NCBI RefSeq assembly: GCF_019703855.1
Contig: NZ_AP024086.1
Span: 2,934,501-2,998,500 of the forward strand
DNA: 64,000 nt
DNA from: Desulfomarina profundi
Lineage (GTDB): Bacteria; Desulfobacterota; Desulfobulbia; Desulfobulbales; Desulfocapsaceae
Reading direction: 5' to 3'
Part shown: piece after piece, positions 28,346-37,679 of the stretch
Position numbering within the stretch: position 1 is the stretch's first letter
Layout: each line of letters opens with the position of its first letter
Position numbers and translations under genes: made by a program
The notes under the pieces: generated by a model
Seen by the model: only the letters and a program-made list of their open reading frames with translations
What the model was told of the DNA's origin: nothing
Database searches by the model: none

Positions 28346-30022
28346 TTATACCTTGAAACGACTAATCATCTCCTCCAGCGAGCCTGCAAGCTTGCTCAAA
28401 TTTTCGGCACTTTCTTTTACCTGTGACGAGCTCTCATTTATTTCATTTGACGAAACGCCAACACCGGTAATATCCGCCGCGATCTCACCTGTCACAGACG
28501 AAGCCTGGGCAACATTTTCATTAACTTCCTGAATACCTTGGGAGGCCTGGGCAACATTATCCGCAATTTCGCGTGTGGCGTTGGCCTGTTCCTGCACGGT
28601 CGCAGAAACAGTCAATACCATCTCACTGGCCTCGGTGATTACCCCGGTAATCTGAGTTATCTCGGTGACCGAATTTTTGGTGGCCTCTTGAATCTTAGTT
28701 ATTCTGGCCTTAATTTCAGCAGTGGCTTCGGAGGTCTGTTTGGCCAGATCCTTTATTTCATTGGCAACCACGGCAAAACCTTTTCCTGCCTCACCCGCCC
28801 GCGCTGCTTCAATGGTTGCATTTAGAGCAAGAAGATTGGTTTGCTCTGAAATCTCTGTTATTGTTTCAGTCACCTGCCCTATTTCGTGAGCCGCCGCTCC
28901 AAGTTCATTGATCTGTACCGATGCATCTTTAGACTGACTGACTGCTGCATCAGTTATGGTTCTTGTTTTTTCTGTATTGGCAGAGATTTCGAGAATGGTG
29001 GCACTCATCTCTTCTGCTGCCGCCGCAACCATATTAACATTGACCGAGGTCTCTTCAGATGCTGCGGCCACCGAATCCATATTCGCACTCATCTCCTCTG
29101 CCGCTGCCGCCACAGTATTGGCTTTTCCCGTTGTCTGTTCGGCATTGCCTGACATTTGGCTGGAAATCGCGGAGAGTTCTGTAGAAGCTGCAGACAACGT
29201 TTCCACCCCCATAATGATGTCCTTAAACATACTGCCAAGACTCTCCTTCATCGAATTCAAGGCCTCAGCCAGAACACCCACTTCATCCTTTTGCGATATG
29301 GCAAGCGATTGTGTCAAATCTCCATCACCCATCCGAGTGGCAAAGGATACCGCCTCCTGAAGCGGTGCAGTAATCTTTACAGCCAGCCAGGAGCCACCAA
29401 CAATCGACAGCAAGACAACCACAATTGTCACAAGCAGTGCCTGAATTTTCACCTGCCGCACAACTGCCGTCATAACATCTTTTGCACTGTTTTCTACATT
29501 ACCCAGAAGTTCCATCAAGTGAGTACCGGTAACATCGGCTCCCTTATCCGTCTCACTGAGGAGGGCCACAACACCGTCTTCCACCTGTCCGGACAACATA
29601 GTTTTACGAAGTGAATAGATTTTTTCAATTGCCGGAACAAATTGGCCATTGTGGAGTGCCTCGGCCTTAACCATTTCAGATCTCACCTGTTCATCATCCG
29701 TGGCAAAAAGAGTCTCTCCTTCTGCCTCAGCACCATTTAAAATGGCATTCTGAAAGGTGTCAAATTGTTGTACCATCTCAACATGTTCCTTCCACATAGC
29801 GTCAAGATCTGTCAAATTATCGGCGGCCAGCAGTTCCATGATCATCTGCATATCCCCCCGCACTGCAAGTTCCATCTCCAAGGCAGAATTCACTACGGTT
29901 GAAACCCGCTTGACCTCCATTGCTGAAGAGAAACCCTGCCAGCCCATGTAGGCGACAGCACAGGCAAGTAATATAAAGGCACCCACAAGTTTGACTTTAA
30001 CGGGCATATCATTTAATCGCAT
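28346..30022 (-). CDS. Methyl-accepting chemotaxis protein
   Basis: A 558-residue transducer: first membrane helix at about residues 10-28, a periplasmic four-helix-type domain (about 30-190), second helix at about 193-215 ([18 protein letters not shown]), HAMP ([12 protein letters not shown]), and a long cytoplasmic signalling domain with the hairpin tip [20 protein letters not shown] near residues 400-420. The alanine- and glutamate-rich repeats before and after the tip are typical methylation helices. It stands alone; no che genes are nearby. The ligand cannot be read. Confidence 0.92.
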   Translation of the reverse strand: MRLNDMPVKVKLVGAFILLACAVAYMGWQGFSSAMEVKRVSTVVNSALEMELAVRGDMQMIMELLAADNLTDLDAMWKEHVEMVQQFDTFQNAILNGAEAEGETLFATDDEQVRSEMVKAEALHNGQFVPAIEKIYSLRKTMLSGQVEDGVVALLSETDKGADVTGTHLMELLGNVENSAKDVMTAVVRQVKIQALLVTIVVVLLSIVGGSWLAVKITAPLQEAVSFATRMGDGDLTQSLAISQKDEVGVLAEALNSMKESLGSMFKDIIMGVETLSAASTELSAISSQMSGNAEQTTGKANTVAAAAEEMSANMDSVAAASEETSVNVNMVAAAAEEMSATILEISANTEKTRTITDAAVSQSKDASVQINELGAAAHEIGQVTETITEISEQTNLLALNATIEAARAGEAGKGFAVVANEIKDLAKQTSEATAEIKARITKIQEATKNSVTEITQITGVITEASEMVLTVSATVQEQANATREIADNVAQASQGIQEVNENVAQASSVTGEIAADITGVGVSSNEINESSSQVKESAENLSKLAGSLEEMISRFKV

Positions 30023-30143
30023 AAACCTTCCTCCTTTGGCCTGTCACATCCACAATGTAACACCGATCTACCAACTTATTTATAGTAATATTTCTTATTC
30101 TTAACAGGTTATCGTGTTACAAATATTTACACAAGTAAAACTA

Positions 30144-30527
30144 TCATGGTTGCCTGTTGTTTGCTTCCTCGTCAATCTGAATCTGGGCAGGAGGCATTGT
30201 AACTGAAGACGTGACTCTTGCGCTTGTTGATTCAATCATGAACATTGCCATAAAGACCACATTCTCCCGGCAGGCTCTCTCTATTTTACGGCTGCTTGTA
30301 ATCCCTCTGGAATATGCAAACAGAATAGTTTTCAGCAGAATCTTCGGATCATAAGCCGGGGCACCTGAATCATCAGGTATGATAGCGATCATTAAAGATG
30401 GACAGATCAAGTTCATGATCAATAAGAGAATTCAGGGTGTATTCAAAAGTGCCGGGAAGAATCTGATTTGCAAAGTGGATGGGAATGAATTGGCCCTGGC
30501 ATAAGAGTAAGGTTTATACCGTGCCAT
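30144..30527 (-). pseudogene. Transposase N-terminal remnant (IS1182/IS4-like)
   Basis: Reading in shifted frames from ATG 30527 gives MARYKPYSY, then QGQFIPIHFANQILPG and TLNSLIDHELDLSIFNDRY, then after a further shift DDSGAPAYDPKILLKTIL and SRGITSSRKIERACRENVVF. This is the N-terminal region of a common transposase type. The rest, including the catalytic part, is missing, and at least two frameshifts are present. No intact terminal repeats were found. Confidence 0.72.
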
Positions 30528-30639
30528 TGCAGCTCCATTTATCGAAGGTAAGGGGTATTTCGATAAATCTGCAACGGCAGTATAACATTTTATCACGTAT
30601 TATTCAGTAGTTAATTAGATCAAGTGACTTTTTCTACAG

Positions 30640-30700
30640 CTTGAACGTCGCTCTTCATCGGGAGGAGCTTTTTGCGCTCCGCACAAGAGCATGGTTAGCC
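30640..30700 (-). other. attC-like hairpin after the 142-aa orphan gene
   Basis: Nested inverted repeats: AAC/GTT outer pair, 3-nt unpaired spacer, GCTCTT (30650-30655) with AAGAGC (30685-30690), and an inner GGAGC (30664-30668) with GCTCC (30676-30680). Size and order resemble an integron attC site just after a gene's 3' end, with GGCTAAC at its start on the minus strand. The R-box matches are imperfect and no integrase is in the window. Confidence 0.3.
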
Positions 30701-30722
30701 GTCGTTACGCTAATCTCAGATC

Positions 30723-31151
30723 TCATTTTGCTCGTGGAACAACTTGGACCTTGAGCATGACCTCGCCGTATCCATAACAGTCAACGCCAACATCCGGACA
30801 CTGGACGTACCGCATGAAATGAAAGTCATTCGGTTCAAGACCTTCGCTAAGTCTTTCGTTGATCAGTGCCACTGGGATTACAAGTTGTGATATCAAATAT
30901 ACGCACATTCTCTTTGGACAGAACTTGGATATGAAATTACCATCCACATCGAGCATGAATATTTGCCCGTTTTTGTGTCCTGAGTTGCAATTTTTGGCGC
31001 TAACTACCTCGGCCTGAATGGAATACTTGGAGGCTGCTTGGGATAGGCGTTTCACCTGTCTTACCCGGTGCCCCCCTTCATGGAACATTTCAGCTTCCGA
31101 TTCTGTGTATCCTACTCTTTGGCCATACCGTCGAATGATTTCTTCTGTCAT
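30723..31151 (-). CDS. Hypothetical protein, 142 aa
   Basis: A soluble 142-residue protein. It has a basic helical start (MTEEIIRRYGQRVGY), a central beta-rich part and paired cysteines (CNSGHKNG, FCPKRMC, QCPDVGVDC). No family was recognised with confidence; the pattern of a late Cys-rich strand recalls small conserved proteins of unknown function (TIGR04076-like), but this is weak. It sits in an accessory stretch with a transposase remnant on one side and an attC-like hairpin just downstream. The ribosome binding site is weak. Confidence 0.6.
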   Translation of the reverse strand: MTEEIIRRYGQRVGYTESEAEMFHEGGHRVRQVKRLSQAASKYSIQAEVVSAKNCNSGHKNGQIFMLDVDGNFISKFCPKRMCVYLISQLVIPVALINERLSEGLEPNDFHFMRYVQCPDVGVDCYGYGEVMLKVQVVPRAK

Positions 31152-31357
31152 GCTGTATTCCTTTTTGATATCCTGCTAACGGGCATGTAGAAAAATCGTT
31201 CCTGACCATAACAGGTTTCACATCCCAAATATTAAAATAGCTGATTCATGACAATTTTATGCAATTTAAACGCCTTGCGTATGGGCGAGTAGCATGGCCA
31301 CGAATGAAACAATGCCGTAAACATGATGAGTTTGTCGCTGCTTGTTATATGGTTCAT

Positions 31358-31627
31358 TCATATAGTGAATAGCACCAAGTTGAAAACATAATAAATAAAA
31401 ACACAAATGAATATAATTGCCATTGACGTTACTATTCTTCTTTTAAGACTTGCGCTGTTAAAAAAGATGAAAGGAATACTGCCAATAGACCCCATAACCA
31501 CACCAACGATCAACACAACCTTATTATTTTCTGCAGAAAATGGCCAATCCAAAAATTGTAAATTCACCATCACTGACAGAAAAATGCTGGTAATGAAACA
31601 CAATATTATAACCGATACTCTATTCAT
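31358..31627 (-). CDS. Small membrane protein, hypothetical
   Basis: An 89-residue protein that is almost wholly hydrophobic, with three predicted helices (about residues 4-26, 36-57 and 66-88). No family recognised. AT-rich like its neighbours, and 26 nt downstream of the threonine-dehydratase-like gene on the same strand, so possibly cotranscribed with it. Confidence 0.55.
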   Translation of the reverse strand: MNRVSVIILCFITSIFLSVMVNLQFLDWPFSAENNKVVLIVGVVMGSIGSIPFIFFNSASLKRRIVTSMAIIFICVFIYYVFNLVLFTI

Positions 31628-31653
31628 GAGAAGTCACATAGATATATGAGATT

Positions 31654-32652
31654 TCATTTGTTCACCCAGCCATCAGTGAATGACCGTAGGTTATATGCCG
31701 TATTGATTTCGTCCGATGAAGCATTGCATCCGCTGAATTGAAGTACCACCTTTTTACCTTTTAATTGTTCTTTTAATTTGATTGCAGCCATGATTGTCGA
31801 TGCACCCGCTCCTTCGACAAAGTTGTGAGTGTAGTATCCAGCTAATGAAATTCCCTCGTAAATCTCCTCTTCCGATAGAACAACAAAATCAGTAAGATTG
31901 TTTTTGTATATTTCAAATGGGGTTTCGTATGCAATCCCTGTGGCAAAGCCACCTGCAAACGTTGTATTTTCGGATGAAAGTATTTTACCGGACTTCCACG
32001 ATTGAAATGCCGCACTTGAGCATTCTGCCTGTACCGCAAAAATTTGAATATCAGGATTGATGCTTTTTAAAACGACAATAGCTGCTGCCACTTCACTCCC
32101 TGCACCAACTGGTAAAACAACAGCGTCCAATGCAGGAAGCGCTTCGCTGATTTCAATAAATTCAGTACCAACACCATTAATTAAATGTGGTTCATTGGCG
32201 GGATGCGCATAATACAGATTCTCTTTTTCTGATAACCCGTCAACGACAGCAGACGCTTCCTCAAATGTTTTACCTGCCTCAAGCAAAATAGCGCCTGTTG
32301 CTCTAATACTTCGATTTTTTACTGGATTATTGTTCTCTGGAACAACAATTGTCGCTTCAACACCAAGCCACGCTGCGGATTGGGCAATTGAAAGGCCGTG
32401 ATTTCCGGTTGAAAATGTAATCACTCCATTTATCCCGACACTCTTTAAGTGATGTATGAGGTTGATCCCGCCACGAACCTTAAACGAACCCGTGGGATTG
32501 TGATTTTCATGTTTCACATAAATTTCGGCTCCTATTACCGAAGACAGATTCTCGTATCGAATAAGGGGTGTTGGCGTCAGGTGGTTATAAACCACATTTC
32601 GAGCCTTAAGAACCTCAATGTAGGAGATCGGATACCTTTTATGTTCAATCAT
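31654..32652 (-). CDS. Threonine dehydratase-like PLP enzyme
   Basis: A 332-residue fold-type II PLP enzyme. The PLP lysine is in TGSFKVRGG (Lys58), the substrate loop is STGNHG, and the phosphate-binding glycine loop is LPVGAGSEVAAA. This matches serine/threonine ammonia-lyase catalytic domains without the C-terminal ACT regulatory domain, so it is probably a catabolic or racemase-like form. Substrate uncertain. The AT-rich composition compared with flanking housekeeping genes suggests recent transfer. Confidence 0.82.
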   Translation of the reverse strand: MIEHKRYPISYIEVLKARNVVYNHLTPTPLIRYENLSSVIGAEIYVKHENHNPTGSFKVRGGINLIHHLKSVGINGVITFSTGNHGLSIAQSAAWLGVEATIVVPENNNPVKNRSIRATGAILLEAGKTFEEASAVVDGLSEKENLYYAHPANEPHLINGVGTEFIEISEALPALDAVVLPVGAGSEVAAAIVVLKSINPDIQIFAVQAECSSAAFQSWKSGKILSSENTTFAGGFATGIAYETPFEIYKNNLTDFVVLSEEEIYEGISLAGYYTHNFVEGAGASTIMAAIKLKEQLKGKKVVLQFSGCNASSDEINTAYNLRSFTDGWVNK

Positions 32653-33123
32653 TGCTCCTTACCATCCTGTTGAAATCTGACGAGCATGTTGAAAAAGCCT
32701 CCAGACAACAGCAATTTTCACATGTACAATTTTTAAAAAGCTGATTCTTTTCAATTTATTGCAGTTTGGACAAAGATAAAACTGATTACCCTAAAATCTC
32801 TCCGGTAAAATCGTCCACCGGATTACTTTTTCTTTATCCAGTTTATTATTCCACTTGTTTCCTGAGAACCGCGGTTAACCCCAAACTTACACGAAATCAT
32901 TTCCATACGCATGCACCTTTTAAAGGTTATGGATTATACAGGACAGGTTCCATTGGATATTCACTTTCTTTTCTGATCTCAAGGTAAATATGTTCAGACC
33001 TTCTCACTTTTCCCACCATATCAGATATCAACAGGGTAAAACTGGTGATTGAAGCATACAGATGGTAGAATAGTAGAATATTTCCTGTTTTTTCTATTAT
33101 CAAAATCAAATATCCTCTCCATC
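32653..33123. other. Divergent intergenic region
   Basis: About 470 nt, AT-rich, between the leftward PLP enzyme gene and sthA. In-frame extension of the sthA frame back to 33049 exists but lacks a ribosome binding site and does not resemble the family N-terminus. Nothing else recognised. Confidence 0.5.
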
Positions 33124-34533
33124 ATGCAAGAAGAACAGTTTGACTTTATTATTATCGGTACCGGTCCTGCCGGACTGGCTGCGGCGATTATGGCGGCAAA
33201 ATCCAACAGGCGTGTACTTGTTCTGGAAAAAGAGGGCTCACTGGGCGGCGTCTGTGTCAATACCGGTACATTTCCCAGTAAAACATTGCGGGAAGCGGTG
33301 CTTCATCTGACCGGGCATCTGAAAAGGAAGGTCTTCGAGGATGACTACTGCTCCACCAGGGATGCGGAAATCTCAATGGCCAAGCTGCAACAGCGGCTCC
33401 ACCATGTCCGTCAGGAGGAGCACGCGATCATTTCCAGCCAGTTGGAACGTAACAGAATCAGGATTATACGCGGCCACGCCTCTTTTATTGATGAAAACCG
33501 CATTCGAATAGAGCAGCTGAAAGGAAACAAAGCTCTCGAAGTGTGTGGTGAAAGAATTTTGATTGCCACAGGCTCACAACCCCGAAATCCGGCTGATGTT
33601 CCCTTTGACCACCGTGTCATTGTCGATTCCAGCTCCATTCTGAATATTGAAAGCATCCCCAAAACACTGATCATTCTTGGTGGAGGGGTCATCGGCTCGG
33701 AATATGCCACCATCTTCGCCGCTCTCGGCGTCAAAGTGACCCTGCTGGACCGGGGCGACAGGCTGCTGAAATTCCTGGACGAAGAAATTTCCAGTCATCT
33801 CAGGGAAAATTTTCCAAAAGGAAATATCGATTATATCCACAACTGCGGTGATTTTACCATTGAACGTACCCCCGAAGGTGCTTCCCTCAGGCTCAGCAAC
33901 GGCCGTAAAATCCTGGCGGACTGCCTGTTTTTTGCTCTGGGAAGGGAAGCGAACACGAAAGATCTTGCCATTGAAAATGCCGGGATCGAACTGAACAGCT
34001 ACCGCTATATTGAAGTGAATGAGCTCTACCAGACCAACCGCTCACATATCTATGCTGTAGGTGATGTAATCGGCTGGCCGAGTCTGGCCGCCACCTCGAT
34101 TATCCAGGGCAGGCTGGCCACCATGCATGCTCTGAAGCTGCGGGCGGATACGTTTCCGAAAATTTTTCCTTTCGGTATTTATACCATTCCTGAAATCTCT
34201 TTTATCGGCATCACCGAAGAGGAGGCAAGGCAGCGGGATTACAAAATCGTTATTGGGAAATGCATGTATCATGAACTGCCCAGGGGCCAGATATCAGGCG
34301 AAAATGAGGGCATGCTGAAGATGATCGTCCACCGGGATACAAGGGAAATCCTCGGAGTTCATGTCCTCGGTGGCGGGGCCACAGAAATTATCCATATTGC
34401 CCAGATGGCCCTTCTCCACAACGCGAAAATTGACCTGTTGATCGATTCCATCTTTAATTATCCAACATACTCGGAGGCCCTGAAGATTGCAGCCCTGTCG
34501 GCCTCCAACAAGATTGCCAACCTGGCGGGCTGA
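33124..34533 (+). CDS. sthA: Si-specific NAD(P)+ transhydrogenase (soluble)
   Basis: A 469-residue flavoprotein of the disulfide-reductase superfamily, normal for SthA, which interconverts NADPH and NADH in the cytoplasm. FAD site IIIGTGPAGLAAAIMA; the redox-loop region reads GGVCVNTGTFPSKTLREAV, where the second redox Cys is replaced, as in SthA; NAD(P) site IILGGGVIGSEYATIFAALG; YAVGDVIGWPSLAA; and C-terminal dimer-interface segment FNYPTYSEALKIAAL. The start at 33124 matches the family N-terminus. It is followed by an elaborate hairpin region. Confidence 0.93.
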   Translation: MQEEQFDFIIIGTGPAGLAAAIMAAKSNRRVLVLEKEGSLGGVCVNTGTFPSKTLREAVLHLTGHLKRKVFEDDYCSTRDAEISMAKLQQRLHHVRQEEHAIISSQLERNRIRIIRGHASFIDENRIRIEQLKGNKALEVCGERILIATGSQPRNPADVPFDHRVIVDSSSILNIESIPKTLIILGGGVIGSEYATIFAALGVKVTLLDRGDRLLKFLDEEISSHLRENFPKGNIDYIHNCGDFTIERTPEGASLRLSNGRKILADCLFFALGREANTKDLAIENAGIELNSYRYIEVNELYQTNRSHIYAVGDVIGWPSLAATSIIQGRLATMHALKLRADTFPKIFPFGIYTIPEISFIGITEEEARQRDYKIVIGKCMYHELPRGQISGENEGMLKMIVHRDTREILGVHVLGGGATEIIHIAQMALLHNAKIDLLIDSIFNYPTYSEALKIAALSASNKIANLAG

Positions 34534-34616
34534 AGTCCTCTGTACATTTTGTTACAATTAGTAACAGTTCGACAACAGACGAATCAGGCAAACTCTGTCA
34601 TTATGGAGTTCCCCCG

Positions 34617-34723
34617 GTTGAGCAGACCCCCTGCTCAACTCTGATCCTGATTTGAGGGAATATCGCCCTCAATGATACCCACTCCTGTACCGCCCACGGT
34701 ACATGTGCCCTCAAATCGGGATC
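34617..34723 (+). ncRNA. Structured intergenic element (three nested or adjacent hairpins)
   Basis: Hairpin 1: GTTGAGCAG (34617-34625), 5-nt loop, CTGCTCAAC (34631-34639), perfect. A second stem of 16 bp joins 34643-34658 with 34708-34723, one G-T wobble. Inside it is TGTACCG (34686-34692), loop CCCA, CGGTACA (34697-34703), perfect. A T-rich tail follows (tctttatttttc). It begins 83 nt after the sthA stop. It could be a complex terminator or a small structured RNA. Confidence 0.45.
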
Positions 34724-34759
34724 TCTTTATTTTTCAGTTTGCTGAGTTACTGAAAAAGA

Positions 34760-37504
34760 TCAGCCATGATCATATGCTTTCAGACAGAAGGCACAGCCAT
34801 CGTAGCCGAGATTTATTCCCTCCTCAATGGAATCGTAATACCTCATATTCCAGCTGGCCATCCGCTTCACCCACTGACAGGTGGAACGATGGAGCTCTTT
34901 AGTCTTATGATTGCCGATATACTTGGGCCAGGCATCCGAATCCGTACGATATACATTCATTTCCGGATCACCCACCAGGGTCTGCTCGAATATCGTCCAG
35001 ATTTTATAAAGTCGGCTATTGGTGTCACCTGCGAAATAGCAGCGGGAATCGTTGAGTGTGGCAAGGTTTCTTGTGTATTTCATCGCCTTAAAGAAGGCGA
35101 GCCTGAAATCGTCCCCCACACCGATCCAGCTGTAGCGGCTGTTCCCCACATAGGCCACGGCCCCACCACCGGGATATTTCACCAGTTTTTCTCCAATGGC
35201 ATCGTTCACGTCAAAACTGTTGGTCAGGCAGGAATCGGCCACGGCAATAAAGGTTTTTTCTCCATTTGTCAGCTTATTCATCAACCCCTCGTTCAGGTGG
35301 GCCACACCTCCCGAATATCCGTGCCCGGTGAGGCTGACAAAATGAGGCCCGTCATTTAGCTCGTTTTTCAGGTTTTCGCCGGTCAATGTCTTCAGCCCCG
35401 CCCCGGAGAGGGAACCACCCGGCATATCAGTCACATCCGAATAGAGCCGCTGTACCTGATTGATCCGACCGAAATTGCTGCGTACCCAACCACGCAATTC
35501 TTCCTGCTGAGTAACGGAGGAGTCTGTCTCCTCCTTGTCCACATCATAGCGAAGTGGCGAAATATCCGCAGCCGGACCGTACACAACCACCCACTCGGTG
35601 GGAATCGGTATCTTTATTTTGAAAACAATCAGATCAATTTCAACAAGATTCGGGCGAAGATCGTTTGCCGATTTTGCATAATACCAGCCCGGGTTGTTCC
35701 TGTCGGCCTCCTGGGAAAAATGCAGCACCTTTCTTGATATATCACTGTAATGACATATTATTTTCGAGGCCGCATTTTTCTTTGCAAACTTTTCAGCATG
35801 GAGAAGTGCATAGCCACCGACCAGATCAGTGGAAAAACGCTCGTTACCCGGCGGCATGCTGTTGCCTGGCTGTGGCGTCAGGGTATGGAAATGACGGGCC
35901 CAGTGCTCTGCCACAAAGAGCATCTTTTTAAAGTGGTTATACTCACTGATATGGTGACTGTCTCCCCAGTTATCATACGTGATGATCTTATCCACAAAGA
36001 TTCCTGCCTCTGCCGCACTCTCAACCGGTGCCCTGCCGACACCCACATCCACCGAAAAATCGACGCCGTCCAGGGAAATATTTCCTTCATTATGCTGACC
36101 ATATAATTCGTTATCCAGCAGATCCCAGTCGTGACGGCCGGGACGATTATACAACCCGCTGTACAGGCTGGAATAATACATATCCGTGGGGATCATGTTG
36201 GTCGGTGTATACCAGACCATAATTTCATTGGCCACCGCGACCGGCCCGTTGACCCTGATCCACTCCGTGCGAACCGCACTTCTCGTTGCAAAGGTTGAAT
36301 CGGTGGTATGATACCAGCCGGGCGTGACTGAGTTTGACGTACCGCCGGGGTCAAAAGGAATGAGCTCACCCGTCCTGTAGTTGGTCAGGTTGTGGTCCAC
36401 ATGACCAAAAATCCCTGCATCCACATGCATGGCAAGATAGCTGCCCTTCCACTCCGACTTATTCTTTTTATCAAGTGATCCTTTCTCAATACGACCCCAG
36501 GCGCATCCACAGGCCAGCCGGTGCGGAATGATACTGACATCTCCGCCAAGCAGCAGCCATTCCACTCCCCTGGATACAACAAAATGTTTAAGGAAATTGC
36601 GGATAACCTCCTGCAGGTCGCGGGCACCGGCGGAAAAATCCCCGTAACTGCCGTCAACAATATCTCTTATCCTGGCGACATGGGTGCGATATCCCCTTTT
36701 TTTCTTGTGGGCTGCCAACTTTTTAAATTCTGTCACCAGGTCCCCCGTGGAACCGGTCGTTGTCATTGTCTCCCCATCCCACCTGTCATTGTCCGTCAGT
36801 ATCAGGTAATCGACCCGTTTCGGGATAACAAGGGGTGGCGCCCCCATTCTTGTTACACGGCCAGGAATATCTATGGGCTCCGGTATAACTTCCGCAGGTT
36901 TTTTCACCTTTCTCCGATGTAGAGGTGTCCTGCGCACCAGCTCGGGATTCACCACCATCTCATGGACAATGGAATGTTCACGGTATCTCTGGTGGTAGGT
37001 TATCTGGGGCTTAATATAAACATCCTCATCTTTTTCAAGGGAAATGGAGAGAATACAGTGTTCTATCATCCGCACCGTACCATCACTGTCATACCTGAGA
37101 GGAAAAATTTCCACCACGGCAACGGGGAAATTACCGATATACAGCATCTCCCCCATAACAGCGATATCACCTTTTACGGACATGGCCTTCCGGTAGAGTT
37201 TTTCATCAGGCAGAACATGTTCCTGCCTGTTTTTTTCCTGCAGAAACGGACTTACAGGAGGTTGAATACAGGCGACAAATATCCTCCCATGGGTTACAGC
37301 TATTTCGTTGACCACCTTTACCCGCAGTTTGACCGGCCGCATTTTCGGGGGAAGAGCTATTTTCATTTTTTTTACAGGAAAGGCCGGAGCCCCCGGCTCC
37401 CCTTCAATCCTGCACCCTTTGAGAATAAACTTTGTACCTGCAATGGTCTCGTTTACTGTCAGATCATCTCGCTGAAAAAAAAGATGCTGGCTAATCTTTT
37501 TCAT
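34760..37504 (-). CDS. Gingipain-like C25 family cysteine peptidase
   Basis: About 914 aa from ATG 37504, chosen because family similarity begins there (EGEPGAPAFPVKKMKIALP is the usual C25 propeptide start); an upstream in-frame extension to 37729 overlaps the next gene. The caspase-fold catalytic region is near residues 680-850, with the His in LTGHGYSGG and the nucleophile in VADSCLTNSFD, then GGGAVAYVGNSRYSW. Unusually, no signal peptide is visible, although most relatives are secreted. The C-terminus (last 50 residues) looks like a small Cys/His zinc-type module: NHKTKELHRSTCQWVKRM, then GYDGCAFC. Single gene. Confidence 0.8.
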   Translation of the reverse strand: MKKISQHLFFQRDDLTVNETIAGTKFILKGCRIEGEPGAPAFPVKKMKIALPPKMRPVKLRVKVVNEIAVTHGRIFVACIQPPVSPFLQEKNRQEHVLPDEKLYRKAMSVKGDIAVMGEMLYIGNFPVAVVEIFPLRYDSDGTVRMIEHCILSISLEKDEDVYIKPQITYHQRYREHSIVHEMVVNPELVRRTPLHRRKVKKPAEVIPEPIDIPGRVTRMGAPPLVIPKRVDYLILTDNDRWDGETMTTTGSTGDLVTEFKKLAAHKKKRGYRTHVARIRDIVDGSYGDFSAGARDLQEVIRNFLKHFVVSRGVEWLLLGGDVSIIPHRLACGCAWGRIEKGSLDKKNKSEWKGSYLAMHVDAGIFGHVDHNLTNYRTGELIPFDPGGTSNSVTPGWYHTTDSTFATRSAVRTEWIRVNGPVAVANEIMVWYTPTNMIPTDMYYSSLYSGLYNRPGRHDWDLLDNELYGQHNEGNISLDGVDFSVDVGVGRAPVESAAEAGIFVDKIITYDNWGDSHHISEYNHFKKMLFVAEHWARHFHTLTPQPGNSMPPGNERFSTDLVGGYALLHAEKFAKKNAASKIICHYSDISRKVLHFSQEADRNNPGWYYAKSANDLRPNLVEIDLIVFKIKIPIPTEWVVVYGPAADISPLRYDVDKEETDSSVTQQEELRGWVRSNFGRINQVQRLYSDVTDMPGGSLSGAGLKTLTGENLKNELNDGPHFVSLTGHGYSGGVAHLNEGLMNKLTNGEKTFIAVADSCLTNSFDVNDAIGEKLVKYPGGGAVAYVGNSRYSWIGVGDDFRLAFFKAMKYTRNLATLNDSRCYFAGDTNSRLYKIWTIFEQTLVGDPEMNVYRTDSDAWPKYIGNHKTKELHRSTCQWVKRMASWNMRYYDSIEEGINLGYDGCAFCLKAYDHG

Positions 37505-37679
37505 AACTGCCCCCCCGGAAGAAAGAAACCCCGATACAGGGTTCCAAAAAATAAAAGAAAATAAGGAAATACCGCCATCCATATCTCTTTTATACAACCG
37601 ACTTCTTACAAATGTATTACAGATTGTATGTAACGATTGTTTTTCTTTGAAACGGGGTTGAAAACGGGAGAATAATTCT

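Noticed and set aside
33049-33123. Longer N-terminus for sthA
   Set aside because: The 25 extra residues do not fit the family, while ATG 33124 gives the standard start just before the FAD motif.
34760-37504. Link between the C25 caspase-like peptidase and the CRISPR locus (as in type III CRISPR-caspase systems)
   Set aside because: The locus is type I-C, the peptidase is about 5 kb away and separated by unrelated genes, and no type III or TPR-CHAT feature is present.
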